A DNA stretch of 64,000 nucleotides from Betaproteobacteria bacterium (GCA_012026885.1 VEPL01000029.1:1-64000), one strand, 5' to 3'; positions 29,302 through 41,122 are shown, counted from the first letter of the stretch. Program-made: numbers and translations. Notes: generated by a model not told the origin, from the letters alone.

Positions 29302-30278
29302 ACGGCGGTCAGGCCGAGGCGGGCGAACAGCGCGTCGTCGCGGTCGACGTCCGGGTTGCCAGTAGTGAGCAGGCGTTCGCCGTAGAACATCGAGTTGGCC
29401 CCGGCCAGGAAGCACAGGGCCTGCAACTCGTCGCTCATTTCCTCGCGGCCGGCCGACAGGCGCACCCAGGAGGTCGGCATCGCGATGCGGGCGGCGGCGA
29501 TGGTGCGTACGAACTCGAAGGGATCAAGGCGGGCATTGCCGGCCATCGGCGTCCCCGGGATCGGCACCAGGTTGTTGATCGGCACCGATTCCGGCGGCTT
29601 CGGCAGATTGGCCAGCTGGACGATCAGCGCGGCGCGGTTCTTGCGCGACTCGCCCATGCCGATGATCCCCCCAGAGCACACCTTGATTCCGGCGTCGCGT
29701 ACCTGCTCCAGCGTATCCAGGCGGTCACCATGCGTGTGCGTCGTGATTACTTGCCCGTAGAACTCGGCATCGGTATCGAGGTTGTGGTTGTAGTAATCGA
29801 GGCCGGCACCTTTCAGTTTCTCGGCCTGGCCCTCCTGCAGCATGCCCAGCGTCACGCAGGTCTGCAGCCCGAGCGACTTGACCTCGCGCACCATGTCGAG
29901 CACCTGGTCGAGGTCCTTGTCCTTGGGGCCGCGCCAGGCAGCGCCCATGCAGAAACGCGAAGCGCCCTTGTCCTTCGCCACCTTGGCCGCCGCCACCACG
30001 TCCTCGACCGCCATCAGGCGCTCGCGCTCCAGATCCGTCTTGTTCCGCGCCGACTGCGAGCAGTAGCCGCAATCCTCGGAACAGCCGCCGGTCTTGACCG
30101 AGAGCAGGGTCGAGCGTTGAATGGCGTTCGGGTCGAAGTGTTCGCGATGCACCGACTGCGCACGCCAGACCAGATCCATCAAGGGCAGGTCATAGAGGGC
30201 GAGGACCTCGTCGACGGTCCAGCGGGACACGGAGGCGGACTCGGAAGCGGGCGAAACGGCAGTAGCGGTGGCGTGCAT
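29298..30278 (-). CDS. bioB: Biotin synthase
   Basis: BioB is a radical SAM enzyme that inserts sulfur into dethiobiotin. The 326-residue protein has the radical SAM cysteines at 66, 70 and 73 (CSEDCGYC) and further [2Fe-2S] ligands downstream ([27 protein letters not shown]). A nonconserved N-terminal tail of about 18 residues precedes the family core. The ATG at 30278 has AAGG 6 bases upstream. It has a readable promoter that overlaps the comF start, and a hairpin in its leader. Confidence 0.96.
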   Translation of the reverse strand: MHATATAVSPASESASVSRWTVDEVLALYDLPLMDLVWRAQSVHREHFDPNAIQRSTLLSVKTGGCSEDCGYCSQSARNKTDLERERLMAVEDVVAAAKVAKDKGASRFCMGAAWRGPKDKDLDQVLDMVREVKSLGLQTCVTLGMLQEGQAEKLKGAGLDYYNHNLDTDAEFYGQVITTHTHGDRLDTLEQVRDAGIKVCSGGIIGMGESRKNRAALIVQLANLPKPPESVPINNLVPIPGTPMAGNARLDPFEFVRTIAAARIAMPTSWVRLSAGREEMSDELQALCFLAGANSMFYGERLLTTGNPDVDRDDALFARLGLTAV

Positions 30279-30310
30279 GACGAACCTTGACAAGAAAAAT
30301 CCGGAAGCGG

Positions 30311-30335
30311 AAAAACAGGGTGGCCCGACGCCACC
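30311..30335 (-). promoter_or_regulatory. Leader hairpin with T run in front of bioB
   Basis: On the minus strand GGTGGC/GCCACC (30319-30335) with a five-base loop is followed by CTGTTTTT. It lies close to the predicted transcript start and looks like a weak terminator, so premature termination in the bioB leader is possible. Confidence 0.35.
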
Positions 30336-30336
30336 G

Positions 30337-30374
30337 TAATTATGAATTATCGATGACCCCGGAAGTGCTGTCAA
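30337..30374 (-). promoter_or_regulatory. bioB promoter with inverted repeat
   Basis: On the minus strand a consensus TTGACA (30369-30374) is followed after 17 bases by GATAAT (30346-30351). The perfect inverted repeat TAATT-ATG-AATTA (30337-30349) covers the -10 box and the expected start, so a repressor could sit there. The promoter overlaps the first codons of the divergent comF. Confidence 0.7.
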
Positions 30375-31078
30375 TTTTACCGCACCGCTTGCGCGACACC
30401 GCCACACGCGTAGTCAACGCCCTGCTGCCGGCCAGCTGCCTGCTGTGTGGCGGCAACAGTGGCACCGCAACATTGTGTCCGGGATGCGCCGCCGACCTGC
30501 CCCGCCTGACCGAAAACCTCTGCCCGCAGTGCGCCGAGCCGACCTCGCGCGGCGAGCGCTGCGGCGCCTGTCTGCACGATCCGCCCGATTTCGAGCGCAC
30601 TTTCGCGGCCTGCTGCTACGATTTCCCCGCCGACCGGCTGATCCAGGCGCTCAAGTATGGCCACCAACTCGCTCCGGCCAGGTGGTTCGGCAACGCCCTG
30701 GCCACGCTGCCCGGCATTGCCAACCACGACCTGGTCGTGCCCCTGCCGCTGCACCCGGAGCGGCTACGCCAGCGCGGCTTCAACCAGGCAGCGGAAATTG
30801 CCCGCCCCATCGCCCGCGCGACGGGTATCCGGCTCGACACCGCCAGCCTGTCACGCACCCGCCCGACGCCGGCACAGGCGGCTCTGCCACTCAAGGCCCG
30901 GCGCACCAACGTGCGCGGCGCCTTCGCCTGTTCGCACGACCTCGCCGGGCTACGCATCCTGCTGGTCGATGACGTCATGACCACCGGCGCCACCGCCCGC
31001 GAATGCGCCCGCATCCTCAAGCTGCACGGGGCCGCTGCCGTCAGTGTTGCAGTTGCCGCACGCGCCGTGCGCATCTGA
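30353..31078 (+). CDS. comF: ComF family phosphoribosyltransferase-like protein
   Basis: ComF proteins help natural transformation in known species, probably in handling single-stranded DNA inside the cell. The 241-residue protein has an N-terminal double zinc-ribbon region (CLLCGG, CPGC, CPQC and CGAC pairs, about residues 29-74). A phosphoribosyltransferase domain with the PRPP loop [13 protein letters not shown] follows near residue 205. The ATG at 30353 has no ribosome site and lies inside the bioB promoter, so a downstream GTG at 30365 is also possible. With pilBCD in the window it fits a transformation-capable cell, which is inference. Confidence 0.85.
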   Translation: MTPEVLSILPHRLRDTATRVVNALLPASCLLCGGNSGTATLCPGCAADLPRLTENLCPQCAEPTSRGERCGACLHDPPDFERTFAACCYDFPADRLIQALKYGHQLAPARWFGNALATLPGIANHDLVVPLPLHPERLRQRGFNQAAEIARPIARATGIRLDTASLSRTRPTPAQAALPLKARRTNVRGAFACSHDLAGLRILLVDDVMTTGATARECARILKLHGAAAVSVAVAARAVRI

Positions 31079-31087
31079 CCTGCTCCC

Positions 31088-31558
31088 ATGCCCATCGCCA
31101 TCATCCTCTACCAGCCGGAAATACCGCCCAATACCGGCAACGTCATCCGCCTGTGCGCCAATACCGGCGCCGAGTTGCACCTCGTCGAGCCGCTCGGCTT
31201 CGATTTCACCGACAAGGCGCTACGCCGCGCCGGCCTCGATTACCACGAGTTCGCCAGCGTCCAGCGCCACACGGGCTGGGCCGAGTGTCGGAACGCGCTG
31301 GCCGCCTTCAGGCTGTGGGCGATGACGACCCGCGGCTCGGCCCCTGTATACAAGCAGGCATTCACTGGCAACGATGCCTTCGTCTTCGGACCGGAGAGCC
31401 GGGGCCTGCCGGAAGAGGTCCTGGCCGGCTTTGCCCCTGGCGAGCGCTTGCGCCTGCCGATGCGCCCCGGCCAGCGCAGCCTCAACCTGTCCAACGCCGT
31501 TGCCGTGACCGTGTTCGAGGCCTGGCGACAAGGCAATTTCGCCGGCGCCGACCGGTAA
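31088..31558 (+). CDS. trmL: tRNA (cytidine(34)-2'-O)-methyltransferase TrmL
   Basis: TrmL is a small SPOUT methyltransferase that methylates the wobble ribose of tRNA-Leu. The 156-residue protein consists of just the SPOUT knot: the IPPNTGNVIRLCANTGAELHLVEPLGF start, FVFGPESRGLPEE near residue 100 and the knot LPMRPGQRSLNLSNAVAV near 122-139. It follows comF by 9 bases and is probably co-transcribed. Confidence 0.93.
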   Translation: MPIAIILYQPEIPPNTGNVIRLCANTGAELHLVEPLGFDFTDKALRRAGLDYHEFASVQRHTGWAECRNALAAFRLWAMTTRGSAPVYKQAFTGNDAFVFGPESRGLPEEVLAGFAPGERLRLPMRPGQRSLNLSNAVAVTVFEAWRQGNFAGADR

Positions 31559-31728
31559 ACTGTTGCAGCAACGCAACATCCCCGCATTCATTCAGCGCCA
31601 AAACCCAATCCCCGATTGCCCCCCCGCCCCTGCTTTGCCAAAATCTTCCCAACTTCTCAATCCGAGAGGTGAAGCTTAATCGGTCCGGGAGGACGGGTTA
31701 AAAACTAACCACTAAGGAGAAATTCCTC

Positions 31729-32898
31729 ATGCAAAAGAAACTGATCGCTCTGGCTGTCGCCGGTCTGGCCTCCACGGCCGCCTTCGCGCAGACCAACGTC
31801 ACGGTCTACGGTATCGCCGACGGCACGTTCGACGTCATCGCCATCGACGGCAAGCCGGGCAACAACGGTGGCGTTTCCGCCAACAACTTCGGCGACTTCA
31901 ACCGCGTCTCGGCCAACTCGTCCTACATCGGCTTCAAGGGCACGGAAGACCTGGGCAACGGCCTCAAGGCTGTCTTCCAGTTCGAAAGCTCGGTCAACTT
32001 CGACGCCACCGGCGGCACGATCGCTGCCCGTGACTCGTTCGTCGGCATCTCCAGCGGCTTCGGCACCGTCGTCCTCGGCAACCTGACCGCCCCGACCCGT
32101 GCCCTGGGCGCTGCCCTCGACGTCAACGCCGGCGCGACCGGCATCGGCGCCAACTCTGGCATCATCGGCAAGATGGGCGGCGGCACCGGCGCCATGAGCG
32201 GCACCGCCAACTGCGGCAAATCGACGACCTGTACCTCCATCTTCGACACCCGCTGGTCCAATGCCATCGCCTACGTCTCCCCGACCTGGGGCGGCTTCTC
32301 CTTCGTCGGCGCCTACGTTGCCGACGAAAACAAGACCGCTGACCTTGCCCTGGCTGGCAATGGCCCGACCCTGCGTACCACCGGCTACGACATCGGCGCC
32401 AAGTGGGAAGGCTACGGCGCTACCGTTGCTGCCGCCTACAACTGGTACCAAGTTGGTGACATCGCCGGCTCCAAGAGCGACAACCTGCGTCTGGGCGCCT
32501 CCTACGGCGGCGCCTGGGGTTCGGTCCGCGCCATGTGGGAAGTTACCCGCATCGAGCAACTCGCTCCGTTCGCTGCCTCCACCGGCATCCTGAACGGCCA
32601 GTCCGAGAACGACCAGCAGAAGTGGGGCATCGGTGCCACCATCAACGTCGGCAAGGCCCAGATCCTGGCCCAGTACTATCAGGCTCTCGAGTCCTCCAAC
32701 CGCGTCCAAGACGGTGCCTGGCTGGCCGAAGTCGGCGTCCAGTACAACCTGTCCAAGCGCACCATGCTCAAGGCTGTCTATGCCTACCTGAACAACGAAG
32801 GCAACGCCACGTTCGACTACGGTGTCAACGCTGCTGGCGCCACCGGCACGGGTTCGGACATCCAGGGCATCCAGATGGGTATCCGCCACGCCTTCTAA
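31729..32898 (+). CDS. Gram-negative trimeric porin
   Basis: The protein is a general outer-membrane diffusion channel of the betaproteobacterial Porin_4 family. The 389-residue product has a signal peptide (cut at AFA-QTN, about residue 20), a first strand VTVYGIADGTFDV, many alternating beta strands and a C-terminal strand ending in GIRHAF with the terminal Phe needed for BAM assembly. The SSYIGFKGTEDLGNGLKAVFQ region is the family signature. AGGAG lies 8 bases before the ATG. Codon choice is very biased, as in abundant proteins. A TTCG-loop terminator follows. Confidence 0.95.
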   Translation: MQKKLIALAVAGLASTAAFAQTNVTVYGIADGTFDVIAIDGKPGNNGGVSANNFGDFNRVSANSSYIGFKGTEDLGNGLKAVFQFESSVNFDATGGTIAARDSFVGISSGFGTVVLGNLTAPTRALGAALDVNAGATGIGANSGIIGKMGGGTGAMSGTANCGKSTTCTSIFDTRWSNAIAYVSPTWGGFSFVGAYVADENKTADLALAGNGPTLRTTGYDIGAKWEGYGATVAAAYNWYQVGDIAGSKSDNLRLGASYGGAWGSVRAMWEVTRIEQLAPFAASTGILNGQSENDQQKWGIGATINVGKAQILAQYYQALESSNRVQDGAWLAEVGVQYNLSKRTMLKAVYAYLNNEGNATFDYGVNAAGATGTGSDIQGIQMGIRHAF

Positions 32899-32922
32899 TC
32901 TGGCCTGGCCAGTTTGGAACTG

Positions 32923-32952
32923 AAACGGGCGCTTCGGCGCCCGTTTTCTTTT
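32923..32952 (+). terminator. Terminator after the porin
   Basis: A 10-bp stem AAACGGGCGC/GCGCCCGTTT with a TTCG tetraloop is followed by TTTTCTTTT. Confidence 0.92.
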
Positions 32953-32966
32953 CCGTAGCACCTGTA

Positions 32967-33003
32967 AACGACGATGCCCCGGTCAAGCCGGGGCATCGTC
33001 GTT
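32967..33003 (-). terminator. Long hairpin ending the proB transcript
   Basis: A perfect 16-bp inverted repeat with a 5-base loop lies just after the proB stop. On the minus strand it is followed only by a short TTT, so it may act more as an mRNA 3'-end protector or a weak terminator. Confidence 0.6.
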
Positions 33004-33019
33004 CAGAACGGGGGAAAAA

Positions 33020-35217
<2,198 letters not shown>

Positions 35218-35226
35218 TCACAAATT

Positions 35227-35255
35227 AAAAAGCCCTATCCGGCGGATAGGGCTTT
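35227..35255 (-). terminator. Terminator or attenuator between rpmA and obgE
   Basis: A 12-bp stem (35229-35240 with 35244-35255) is followed on the minus strand by TTTTTAATTTG. It should lower obgE-proB transcription relative to the ribosomal genes. Confidence 0.85.
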
Positions 35256-35275
35256 CTGGTTCCGCCGGGCCGGTT

Positions 35276-35539
35276 TTATTCGGCGGCCGGAACGATGGTG
35301 ACCGTGCGGCGCTTCTTCTCGCCCTTGACGGCGAACTGGACGGTGCCGTCCTTGAGCGCGAACAGCGTGTGGTCCTTGCCGCAGCCGACATTCTCGCCCG
35401 GGTGGAACTCGGTACCACGCTGGCGGACGATGATGTTGCCGGCGAGCACGAACTGGCCGCCATAGCGCTTGACGCCGAGGCGCTTCGCCTGTGAGTCGCG
35501 GCCGTTACGCGAACTGCCGCCTGCCTTTTTGTGTGCCAT
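35276..35539 (-). CDS. rpmA: 50S ribosomal protein L27
   Basis: L27 reaches the peptidyl transferase centre with its N-terminal tail. The 87-residue protein begins [16 protein letters not shown], the classic form without the Firmicute cleavage extension, and is of normal length. It follows rplU by 21 bases in the rplU-rpmA operon. Confidence 0.98.
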   Translation of the reverse strand: MAHKKAGGSSRNGRDSQAKRLGVKRYGGQFVLAGNIIVRQRGTEFHPGENVGCGKDHTLFALKDGTVQFAVKGEKKRRTVTIVPAAE

Positions 35540-35560
35540 TTGCTAGCTCCTTGTCTGAAC

Positions 35561-35872
35561 TCAGGCAGCGATCGCGTCGATGCGCAGCTCGGTGTAATTC
35601 TGGCGATGGCCCTGGTGCTTCTGGTAGTGCTTGCGACGGCGCATCTTGAAGATCTTGACCTTGTCGTGGCGGCCGTGGGAAACCACGGTGCACTTGACGG
35701 AAGCCCCAGCAACGAGGGGAGCGCCGACCTTCACCGACTCGCCTTCGCCTACCATGAGGACCTGATCGAGGGTGATTTCTGCGCCAACGTCTGCCGGTAT
35801 CTGTTCTACTTTGAGTTTTTGGCCGGCGCAAACGCGATACTGCTTGCCACCGGTTTTTATGACCGCATACAT
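35561..35872 (-). CDS. rplU: 50S ribosomal protein L21
   Basis: L21 binds 23S rRNA in the large subunit. The 103-residue protein starts [14 protein letters not shown] and contains the conserved [26 protein letters not shown] basic stretch. Length is normal. It is the first gene of rplU-rpmA-obgE-proB and has a strong promoter. Confidence 0.98.
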   Translation of the reverse strand: MYAVIKTGGKQYRVCAGQKLKVEQIPADVGAEITLDQVLMVGEGESVKVGAPLVAGASVKCTVVSHGRHDKVKIFKMRRRKHYQKHQGHRQNYTELRIDAIAA

Positions 35873-35919
35873 GGGTTGGACTCCGGAAATGAAACAAAGG
35901 GTGCTACGAAGAACCGCGC

Positions 35920-35947
35920 ATTATACGGAAAATCGTCGAGAAGTCAA
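35920..35947 (-). promoter_or_regulatory. Promoter of rplU-rpmA
   Basis: On the minus strand TTGACT, 16 bases, TATAAT, followed by a GCGCGG discriminator. The GC-rich discriminator suggests stringent control like that of the rrn promoter at the left edge. Confidence 0.85.
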
Positions 35948-36000
35948 AGCCTTGAAGGGCCCTTGTGCTAGACTTGCCGGCTTTCGCACAGGAGCTCCCC

Positions 36001-36345
36001 ATGGCTGAAATCACCACCGCCTCCGGCCTGATCTACGAAGACACCGTGCCCGGCACCGGCGCCGAGGCCGTCGCCGGCCAGTTCGTCACCGTCCACTACA
36101 CCGGCTGGCTGACCAACGGCAGCAAATTCGACTCGAGCAAGGACCGTAACGACCCCTTCGAATTCCCGCTCGGCATGCGCCATGTCATCGCCGGCTGGGA
36201 CGAAGGCGTCCAGGGCATGAAAGTAGGCGGCACACGCAAGCTGACCATCCCGCCGCAACTCGGTTACGGCGCCCGCGGTGCCGGCGGCGTCATCCCGCCC
36301 AACGCGACGCTCGTCTTCGAGGTCGAGCTGCTCGCCGTGCAATGA
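36001..36345 (+). CDS. FKBP-type peptidyl-prolyl cis-trans isomerase
   Basis: The protein is a single-domain FKBP that speeds proline isomerisation in the cytoplasm (no signal peptide). The 114-residue product has the FKBP core with [34 protein letters not shown] and [25 protein letters not shown]. These hold the usual aromatic pocket residues, including the Trp. The ATG at 36001 has AGGAG about 8 bases upstream. Its stop overlaps the next gene as ATGA. Confidence 0.95.
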   Translation: MAEITTASGLIYEDTVPGTGAEAVAGQFVTVHYTGWLTNGSKFDSSKDRNDPFEFPLGMRHVIAGWDEGVQGMKVGGTRKLTIPPQLGYGARGAGGVIPPNATLVFEVELLAVQ

Positions 36346-37460
36346 GCGATCCGTCGCACCCCGACGATCCGCCGGACGACCCCTGGGCGCGCTGGCGCAA
36401 GCCGGAAGCCGCGGACGCGCCGGTTGCGGTCGACGCCCCGGAAAAGCCGAAAACGCTCGGCGTCAGGAAGCCGCCGCCCGCTGACCCGGCGGCCAAGCCG
36501 GCCCGTACGCGCCGCGATGACCGCCCCGCCGCCGGCGCCAAGCCGCGACAGCCGGGCGGCAAGCCCGACTCCCGCCCGCGCCCGCCTGCCGGCGAATCGC
36601 CGTGGGCCCGGAAAGCGCCGTCGGCACGCCGCGACGAGCCGCGCCGGGAAATCCGCAGCGATTCGCGCCGGTCGACGTATGAAAAGCCCGCGGAAGCACC
36701 GCGTCCGCCCCCCCCGGCACGTACCAACCCGGCCGATGGCGTGCGCCTGTCCAAGGTGATGTCGGAGCGCGGCCTCTGCTCGCGCCGCGAAGCCGACCTG
36801 TGGATCGAGCGCGGCTGGGTCTTCGTGGATGGCATACAGGTCAGCGAACTGGGCTCGCGCATCGATCCGAATGCCGACATCACGATCGCCACCGAGGCGA
36901 AGAAAGCCCAGGCCAAGGCCGTCACCATCCTCCTGAACAAGCCGGTCGGCTATGTCTCCGGCCAGCCCGAGCCGGGCAGCACGCCGGCGGTGACGCTGAT
37001 TACGCCGGAAACGCAGGTAGCACAGGCGGGCGACCCCGAATTCAAGCCGTGGATGCTGCGCGGACTGGCGCCGGCCGGGCGGCTGGACGTCGACTCGACC
37101 GGGCTGCTGGTGCTGACCAGCGACGGACGCGTGGCAAAAAGACTGATCGGCGAGGACAGCGATGCGGAAAAGGAATATCTGGTGCGCGTCTCGGGCGAGA
37201 TGATTCCGCGCGGACTGGATTTGCTGCGCCACGGGCTGGAACTCGACGGCAAGCCCCTGAAGCAAGCCTGGGTCAAGCAGCTGAACGAGGACCAGTTGCA
37301 CTTCATCCTCAAGGAAGGCAAGAAGCGCCAGATCCGCCGCATGTGCGAGCTGGTCGGCCTGCGCGTCACCGGGCTCAAGCGCGTGCGCATCGGGCGTATC
37401 CGGCTGGGCGACCTGCCCATGGGCCAGTGGCGCTTCCTGCGCGCCGACGAGGTGTTTTGA
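36342..37460 (+). CDS. RluF-like 23S rRNA pseudouridine synthase with long disordered N-terminus
   Basis: The enzyme belongs to the RsuA/RluB/RluE/RluF family. The 372-residue protein has a Pro/Ala/Arg-rich, low-complexity N-terminal arm (1 to about 130), an S4 domain (about 134-180) and the catalytic domain with Asp249 in GRLDVDS. The EKEYLVRV and [10 protein letters not shown] motifs are closest to RluF, which modifies U2604, but RluB/E cannot be excluded. The basic arm should help RNA binding. The ATG overlaps the FKBP stop. A bidirectional terminator follows. Confidence 0.87.
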   Translation: MSDPSHPDDPPDDPWARWRKPEAADAPVAVDAPEKPKTLGVRKPPPADPAAKPARTRRDDRPAAGAKPRQPGGKPDSRPRPPAGESPWARKAPSARRDEPRREIRSDSRRSTYEKPAEAPRPPPPARTNPADGVRLSKVMSERGLCSRREADLWIERGWVFVDGIQVSELGSRIDPNADITIATEAKKAQAKAVTILLNKPVGYVSGQPEPGSTPAVTLITPETQVAQAGDPEFKPWMLRGLAPAGRLDVDSTGLLVLTSDGRVAKRLIGEDSDAEKEYLVRVSGEMIPRGLDLLRHGLELDGKPLKQAWVKQLNEDQLHFILKEGKKRQIRRMCELVGLRVTGLKRVRIGRIRLGDLPMGQWRFLRADEVF

Positions 37461-37490
37461 CCGCTTTTTGACGGTCGACCGCCGCAAAGC

Positions 37491-37518
37491 AAAACGCCGG
37501 CTGATGCCGGCGTTTTTT
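37491..37518. terminator. Bidirectional terminator between convergent genes
   Basis: A 10-bp stem AAAACGCCGG/CCGGCGTTTT has As on the left and six Ts on the right, so it can stop transcripts from both strands (the pseudouridine synthase and the MaoC gene). Confidence 0.88.
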
Positions 37519-37538
37519 CTTCCCGAGCGCGAAACGGG

Positions 37539-37979
37539 TCAGGCCGTGCCGGCAGCCGGCTTGGCCGCGCGCGCCGGGGGCATCATCATCGCCTCGCCTT
37601 CGATAACCACCTTGCCGCCCACCGTGCACACGGTGTCCAGCGTCACGCGGTTCTTGGCGACGTTAACTTCCTTGACCGTGACGGTGGCCGTGACCGTGTC
37701 GCCCGGACGCACCGGCGCCTTGAACTTGAGTGTCTGCGACAGGTAGATGGTCCCGGGCCCGGGCAGCTTGTTGGCGAGCACCGCGGAGATGAAGCTGGCC
37801 GACAGCATGCCGTGGGCGATGCGCCCGCCGAACATGGTGCCCTTGCTGTATTCCTCGTCGATATGCGCCGGATTGACGTCGGTCGAGACGCCGGCGAAGA
37901 GGATGATGTCGGCCTCGGTGACGGTCTTGGCGATGCTTGCCGACATGCCGGGATGCAGCTGGTCGATGTGATGGGTCAT
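37539..37979 (-). CDS. MaoC-family (R)-specific enoyl-CoA hydratase
   Basis: The protein has the single hot-dog fold of the PhaJ/MaoC group, which hydrates trans-2-enoyl-CoA to (R)-3-hydroxyacyl-CoA. The 146-residue product holds the catalytic motif as STDVNPAHIDEEYS near residue 31-44 (Asp and His present; the usual Gly is Thr) and the IAHGMLSASFIS hydratase segment. AGGAG lies close to the ATG. In such bacteria PhaJ supplies monomers for polyhydroxyalkanoate from beta-oxidation, but no pha gene is in the window, so the pathway is inferred. Confidence 0.88.
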   Translation of the reverse strand: MTHHIDQLHPGMSASIAKTVTEADIILFAGVSTDVNPAHIDEEYSKGTMFGGRIAHGMLSASFISAVLANKLPGPGTIYLSQTLKFKAPVRPGDTVTATVTVKEVNVAKNRVTLDTVCTVGGKVVIEGEAMMMPPARAAKPAAGTA

Positions 37980-38025
37980 GTGCTCTCCTGAGGTTGTAGT
38001 TTGGCGGGAAGCGCGACTTTAGCAC

Positions 38026-39225
38026 TCATTCGGCGCGCAGCGCCTCGACCGGGTCGAGGCGCGCCGCCCGACGGGCCGGCAGCACCCCGGCCATCAGACC
38101 GATGGCGACGGCGATGCCCTCGGCGAGCAGAACGAAGCTGAGCGGCGTATGCACCGGCAGCGCCGGCAACAGCAGGTGGATGGCCTGCGCCAGACCGAAG
38201 CCGAGGACCAGGCCGAAGGCGCCGCCGAGCGCCGAGAGCGCCACCGCCTCGCCGAGGAACAGGGCGAGGATGGTCCGCCGCGGTGCGCCGAGCGCGACCA
38301 GCAGGCCGATCTCGCCGGTGCGCTCGGACACCGCGATGGTCATGATGGTAACGATGCCGACCCCGCCGACCAGCAGCGAGATGCCACCGAGCGCACCGAC
38401 CGCCATGGTCAGCACGTCGAGGATGTTGGACAGCGTCGCCATCATTTCCTCCTGCGTGACGATGGTGAAGTCCTCGCTGCCATGGCGGGCGATCATGCGC
38501 TCGCGCACGGCGGCGGCGACGGTCGCCGCCGGCACGCCCTCCTCGGCGGCGAGGTTGATCTCGTTGAGCCCCTCGCGATTGAAGATCTCGAGTGCGCGCG
38601 CCGCCGGGACGAAAGCCGTATCGTCGAGGTCGATGCCGAGGAACTGGCCCTTGGGTTCGAGCACGCCGATCACGCGGAACTGGTCCGTACCGATGCGCAA
38701 CCGTGCGCCGAGCGCGTTCTCGCCCCCGAACAGTTCCTCCTTGAGCTTGGGCCCGAGCACGACGAGCGCGCGGGCGCTGTCGGCATCGTCGGCCGGCAGG
38801 AACTGCCCGGCCCGCACGCGCCCCTTGAATACCTCGAGCATCTGCGGGCCGACCCCGTAGACCGACGTGCGGCGCACGCGCCCGTTGCCGCCGACCTCGG
38901 CATTGCCCCAGATGCTTGGAGTCACCGCGACGACATTGGGCAGGTGGGCGAGCGCCCGCGCATCGTCGAGCGACAGGGGGCGCGCGCTGGTCGGGAAGCC
39001 GGACGGATGCCCGCCGGTCTTGGTCTTGCCCTGGTGCACGCCGATCACGTTGGTGCCGAACTGGCTGAACTCGGCAAGCACGAAGCGGTGGATGCCCTCG
39101 CCGATCGAGGTGAGCAGGATCACCGCCGCGATGCCGACGGCAATGCCGAGCAGCGTCAGGAAGCTGCGCAGGCGCTGCGCGGTAATGGCGCGCACGGCGA
39201 GCTGGAGGGCGTCGGCGAACAGCAT
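38026..39225 (-). CDS. MacB-type ABC transporter permease (second copy)
   Basis: The protein is an inner-membrane mechanotransmission permease of the MacB family. The 399-residue product has the four-helix plan: one helix near 20-45, a large periplasmic MacB_PCD domain (about 45-245), and three helices near 275-300, 325-350 and 360-385 with the SERTGEIGLLVALGA coupling motif. It ends with the PARRAARLDPVEALRAE signature. It lies 3 bases downstream of a related permease. Two different permeases in one operon suggest a heterodimer, as in LolCE. Confidence 0.9.
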   Translation of the reverse strand: MLFADALQLAVRAITAQRLRSFLTLLGIAVGIAAVILLTSIGEGIHRFVLAEFSQFGTNVIGVHQGKTKTGGHPSGFPTSARPLSLDDARALAHLPNVVAVTPSIWGNAEVGGNGRVRRTSVYGVGPQMLEVFKGRVRAGQFLPADDADSARALVVLGPKLKEELFGGENALGARLRIGTDQFRVIGVLEPKGQFLGIDLDDTAFVPAARALEIFNREGLNEINLAAEEGVPAATVAAAVRERMIARHGSEDFTIVTQEEMMATLSNILDVLTMAVGALGGISLLVGGVGIVTIMTIAVSERTGEIGLLVALGAPRRTILALFLGEAVALSALGGAFGLVLGFGLAQAIHLLLPALPVHTPLSFVLLAEGIAVAIGLMAGVLPARRAARLDPVEALRAE

Positions 39226-39228
39226 CGC

Positions 39229-40437
39229 TCAGTGTTTCATCAGTGCCTGCACCGGGTCGAGGCGGGCGGCACGGCGGGCCGGCATGACCCCGAACAGCAG
39301 GCCGGTGGCGAGCGCCGTGGAGAGGCCGGCGATAACCGCCCAGTCCGGCGGATAGGCGGGAAAGACGGGAAAAGCCTGGCGCAGTGCGAAGGCACCGCCC
39401 TGGCCGAGCAGGTAGCCGAGCACCGCGCCGACAGCCGAGAGCATCGCCGCCTCGACCAGGAAAGCCAGGCGTATGCTCCGCGCACTGGCCCCGAGCGCCT
39501 TGAGCAAGCCGATCTCGCCGGTGCGCTGGGTGACAGCGACCAGCATCACGTTCATCACCAGGATTCCAGCCACGGCCAGGCTGATCGCGGCGATGCCGGC
39601 GACGGCCATGGTCAGGGCGCCGAGCAGGCGGTCGAAGGTGGCGAGGACGGCGTCCTGGGTGATCACCGTGACGTCCTCCTCACCACGGTGGCGCTGCTTT
39701 ACGATCTCCAGCGCCTGCACCTTGGCCTCGGGGATGGCCTCGCGGCTCTTCGCCTCGATAAGGATGCGGAACAGCGTGTTGGTATTGAACATGGCCTGCG
39801 CCAGCGCAGCCGGCACGATGACCACCTCGTCGGTGTTCATGCCCAGCCCCTGCCCGGTCGATTTCATGACCCCGACGACGCGCAGCCGGCGGTCGCCGAC
39901 ACGCACCAACTGGCCGATCGCCGGCGTGGCGCCGAACAGTTCCTCGCGCACCTTGGCGCCGAGCACGACGACCGGCGAGCCGCGGTTCCAGTCCTCGTCA
40001 GGCAACGCCGTACCCTGCGCGATCTCGAGGCCGCGGATGGCGAAATAGTCGTGGTTGGTGCCGGCCACGATGACCTCGCGCAGCCGGCCGCCGAAGGCGA
40101 TCTCGGAGGTACCGACGGCGAGCGGGCCGACGCGCTTGACGGCCGGAGCACGGCGCACGGCGGCGGCGTCGTCGATGGTGAGGTCGCGCGGGGTCGTGGT
40201 GATGGCGTTGGCCGGGTTGAAGCCGCCGGTGCCCGAGCGTCCCGGCAGGACGATGACGAGGTTGGCGCCGAGCGAGGAAAACTGCCCGACCACGTAGCGG
40301 CGTGCGCCGTCGCCAAGCGCCGTGAGCACGACGACGGCGGCTACGCCGATCGACATCGCCAACACCGAGAGCGCCGTGCGCAGCGGCGTGCCGAGCGCGG
40401 CATCGCGCGCGAAGCGCAGCGTGTCAGCCGGCCGCAT
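39229..40437 (-). CDS. MacB-type ABC transporter permease (first copy)
   Basis: The 402-residue protein has the same architecture as its downstream neighbour: one N-terminal helix, a periplasmic domain of about 210 residues, then three helices with a TQRTGEIGLLKALGA coupling motif and a C-terminal PARRAARLDPVQAL signature. The ATG at 40437 ([10 protein letters not shown]) overlaps the ATPase 3' end by 14 bases; the longer open frame is not real. It is clearly diverged from the second permease, so the pair is not a recent duplicate. Confidence 0.9.
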   Translation of the reverse strand: MRPADTLRFARDAALGTPLRTALSVLAMSIGVAAVVVLTALGDGARRYVVGQFSSLGANLVIVLPGRSGTGGFNPANAITTTPRDLTIDDAAAVRRAPAVKRVGPLAVGTSEIAFGGRLREVIVAGTNHDYFAIRGLEIAQGTALPDEDWNRGSPVVVLGAKVREELFGATPAIGQLVRVGDRRLRVVGVMKSTGQGLGMNTDEVVIVPAALAQAMFNTNTLFRILIEAKSREAIPEAKVQALEIVKQRHRGEEDVTVITQDAVLATFDRLLGALTMAVAGIAAISLAVAGILVMNVMLVAVTQRTGEIGLLKALGASARSIRLAFLVEAAMLSAVGAVLGYLLGQGGAFALRQAFPVFPAYPPDWAVIAGLSTALATGLLFGVMPARRAARLDPVQALMKH

Positions 40438-41122
40438 GGGCAGATCGCCCGCTGTCGTGCTGCAGGCAACCATCCTCCATGACCAGCTGGCGGCCGGCAC
40501 GGGCGCCCAGCGTCGGGTCGTGGGTGACGACGACCAGCGTGACGCCCGATGCATTGAGCGCCTCGAGCAGGTGAACGACCTCGTCGCCGGTGTGCCGGTC
40601 GAGGTTGCCGGTCGGCTCGTCAGCAAGGATGAGGGCCGGCTGCATGATGGTGGCACGGGCGATGGCGACGCGCTGGCGCTGGCCGCCGGAAAGCTGGTCG
40701 GGCTTGTGGTCGGCGCGGTTCGCCAGGCCGAAGTCAGCGAGCGCGCGCTCGACCCGGCGCGCCCGTTCGGCCGGGGCGATGCCAGCCAGCATCATCGGCA
40801 AGGCGATGTTCTCGGCAGCGGTCAGGCGCGGGACGAGGTGGAAACTCTGGAAGACGAAGCCGATGCGCGCGCTGCGCACCTTCGCCTGCTCATCGGGCGT
40901 CAGCGTCGTCACATCTCGCCCCTCGAGCCGGTAGCTGCCAGCATTCGGCCGGTCGAGCAGGCCGAGCAGGTTGAGCAGCGTCGACTTGCCGGAGCCGGAC
41001 GGACCCATCACGGCGACGTACTCGCCGGCATCGATGCGCAAATCGACGCCGGCCAGCGCGTTGACCGTGGTATCGCCCAGCTGGAAGCGCCGCTCGATGC
41101 CGGCGAGTTCGATCAGCGCCAT
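40424..41122 (-). CDS. ABC transporter ATP-binding protein (MacB/LolD type)
   Basis: The ATPase of the exporter has 232 residues: Walker [10 protein letters not shown] at 40-48, the Q-loop in FVFQSFHL, signature [14 protein letters not shown] near 143, Walker [13 protein letters not shown] and the H-loop THD. The TGNLD and NALAGVDL forms are typical of the LolD/MacB ATPase group. Its ATG overlaps the adaptor stop by one base (TGATG). Confidence 0.95.
   Translation of the reverse strand: MALIELAGIERRFQLGDTTVNALAGVDLRIDAGEYVAVMGPSGSGKSTLLNLLGLLDRPNAGSYRLEGRDVTTLTPDEQAKVRSARIGFVFQSFHLVPRLTAAENIALPMMLAGIAPAERARRVERALADFGLANRADHKPDQLSGGQRQRVAIARATIMQPALILADEPTGNLDRHTGDEVVHLLEALNASGVTLVVVTHDPTLGARAGRQLVMEDGCLQHDSGRSAHAAG

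Noticed and set aside
38149..40482. 777-codon open frame on the plus strand opposite the two permease genes
   Set aside because: It is an antisense phase effect of GC-rich coding DNA: no ribosome site, low-complexity Glu/Arg/Asp/Gly content and no recognisable domain, while the other strand encodes two clear MacB-type permeases.
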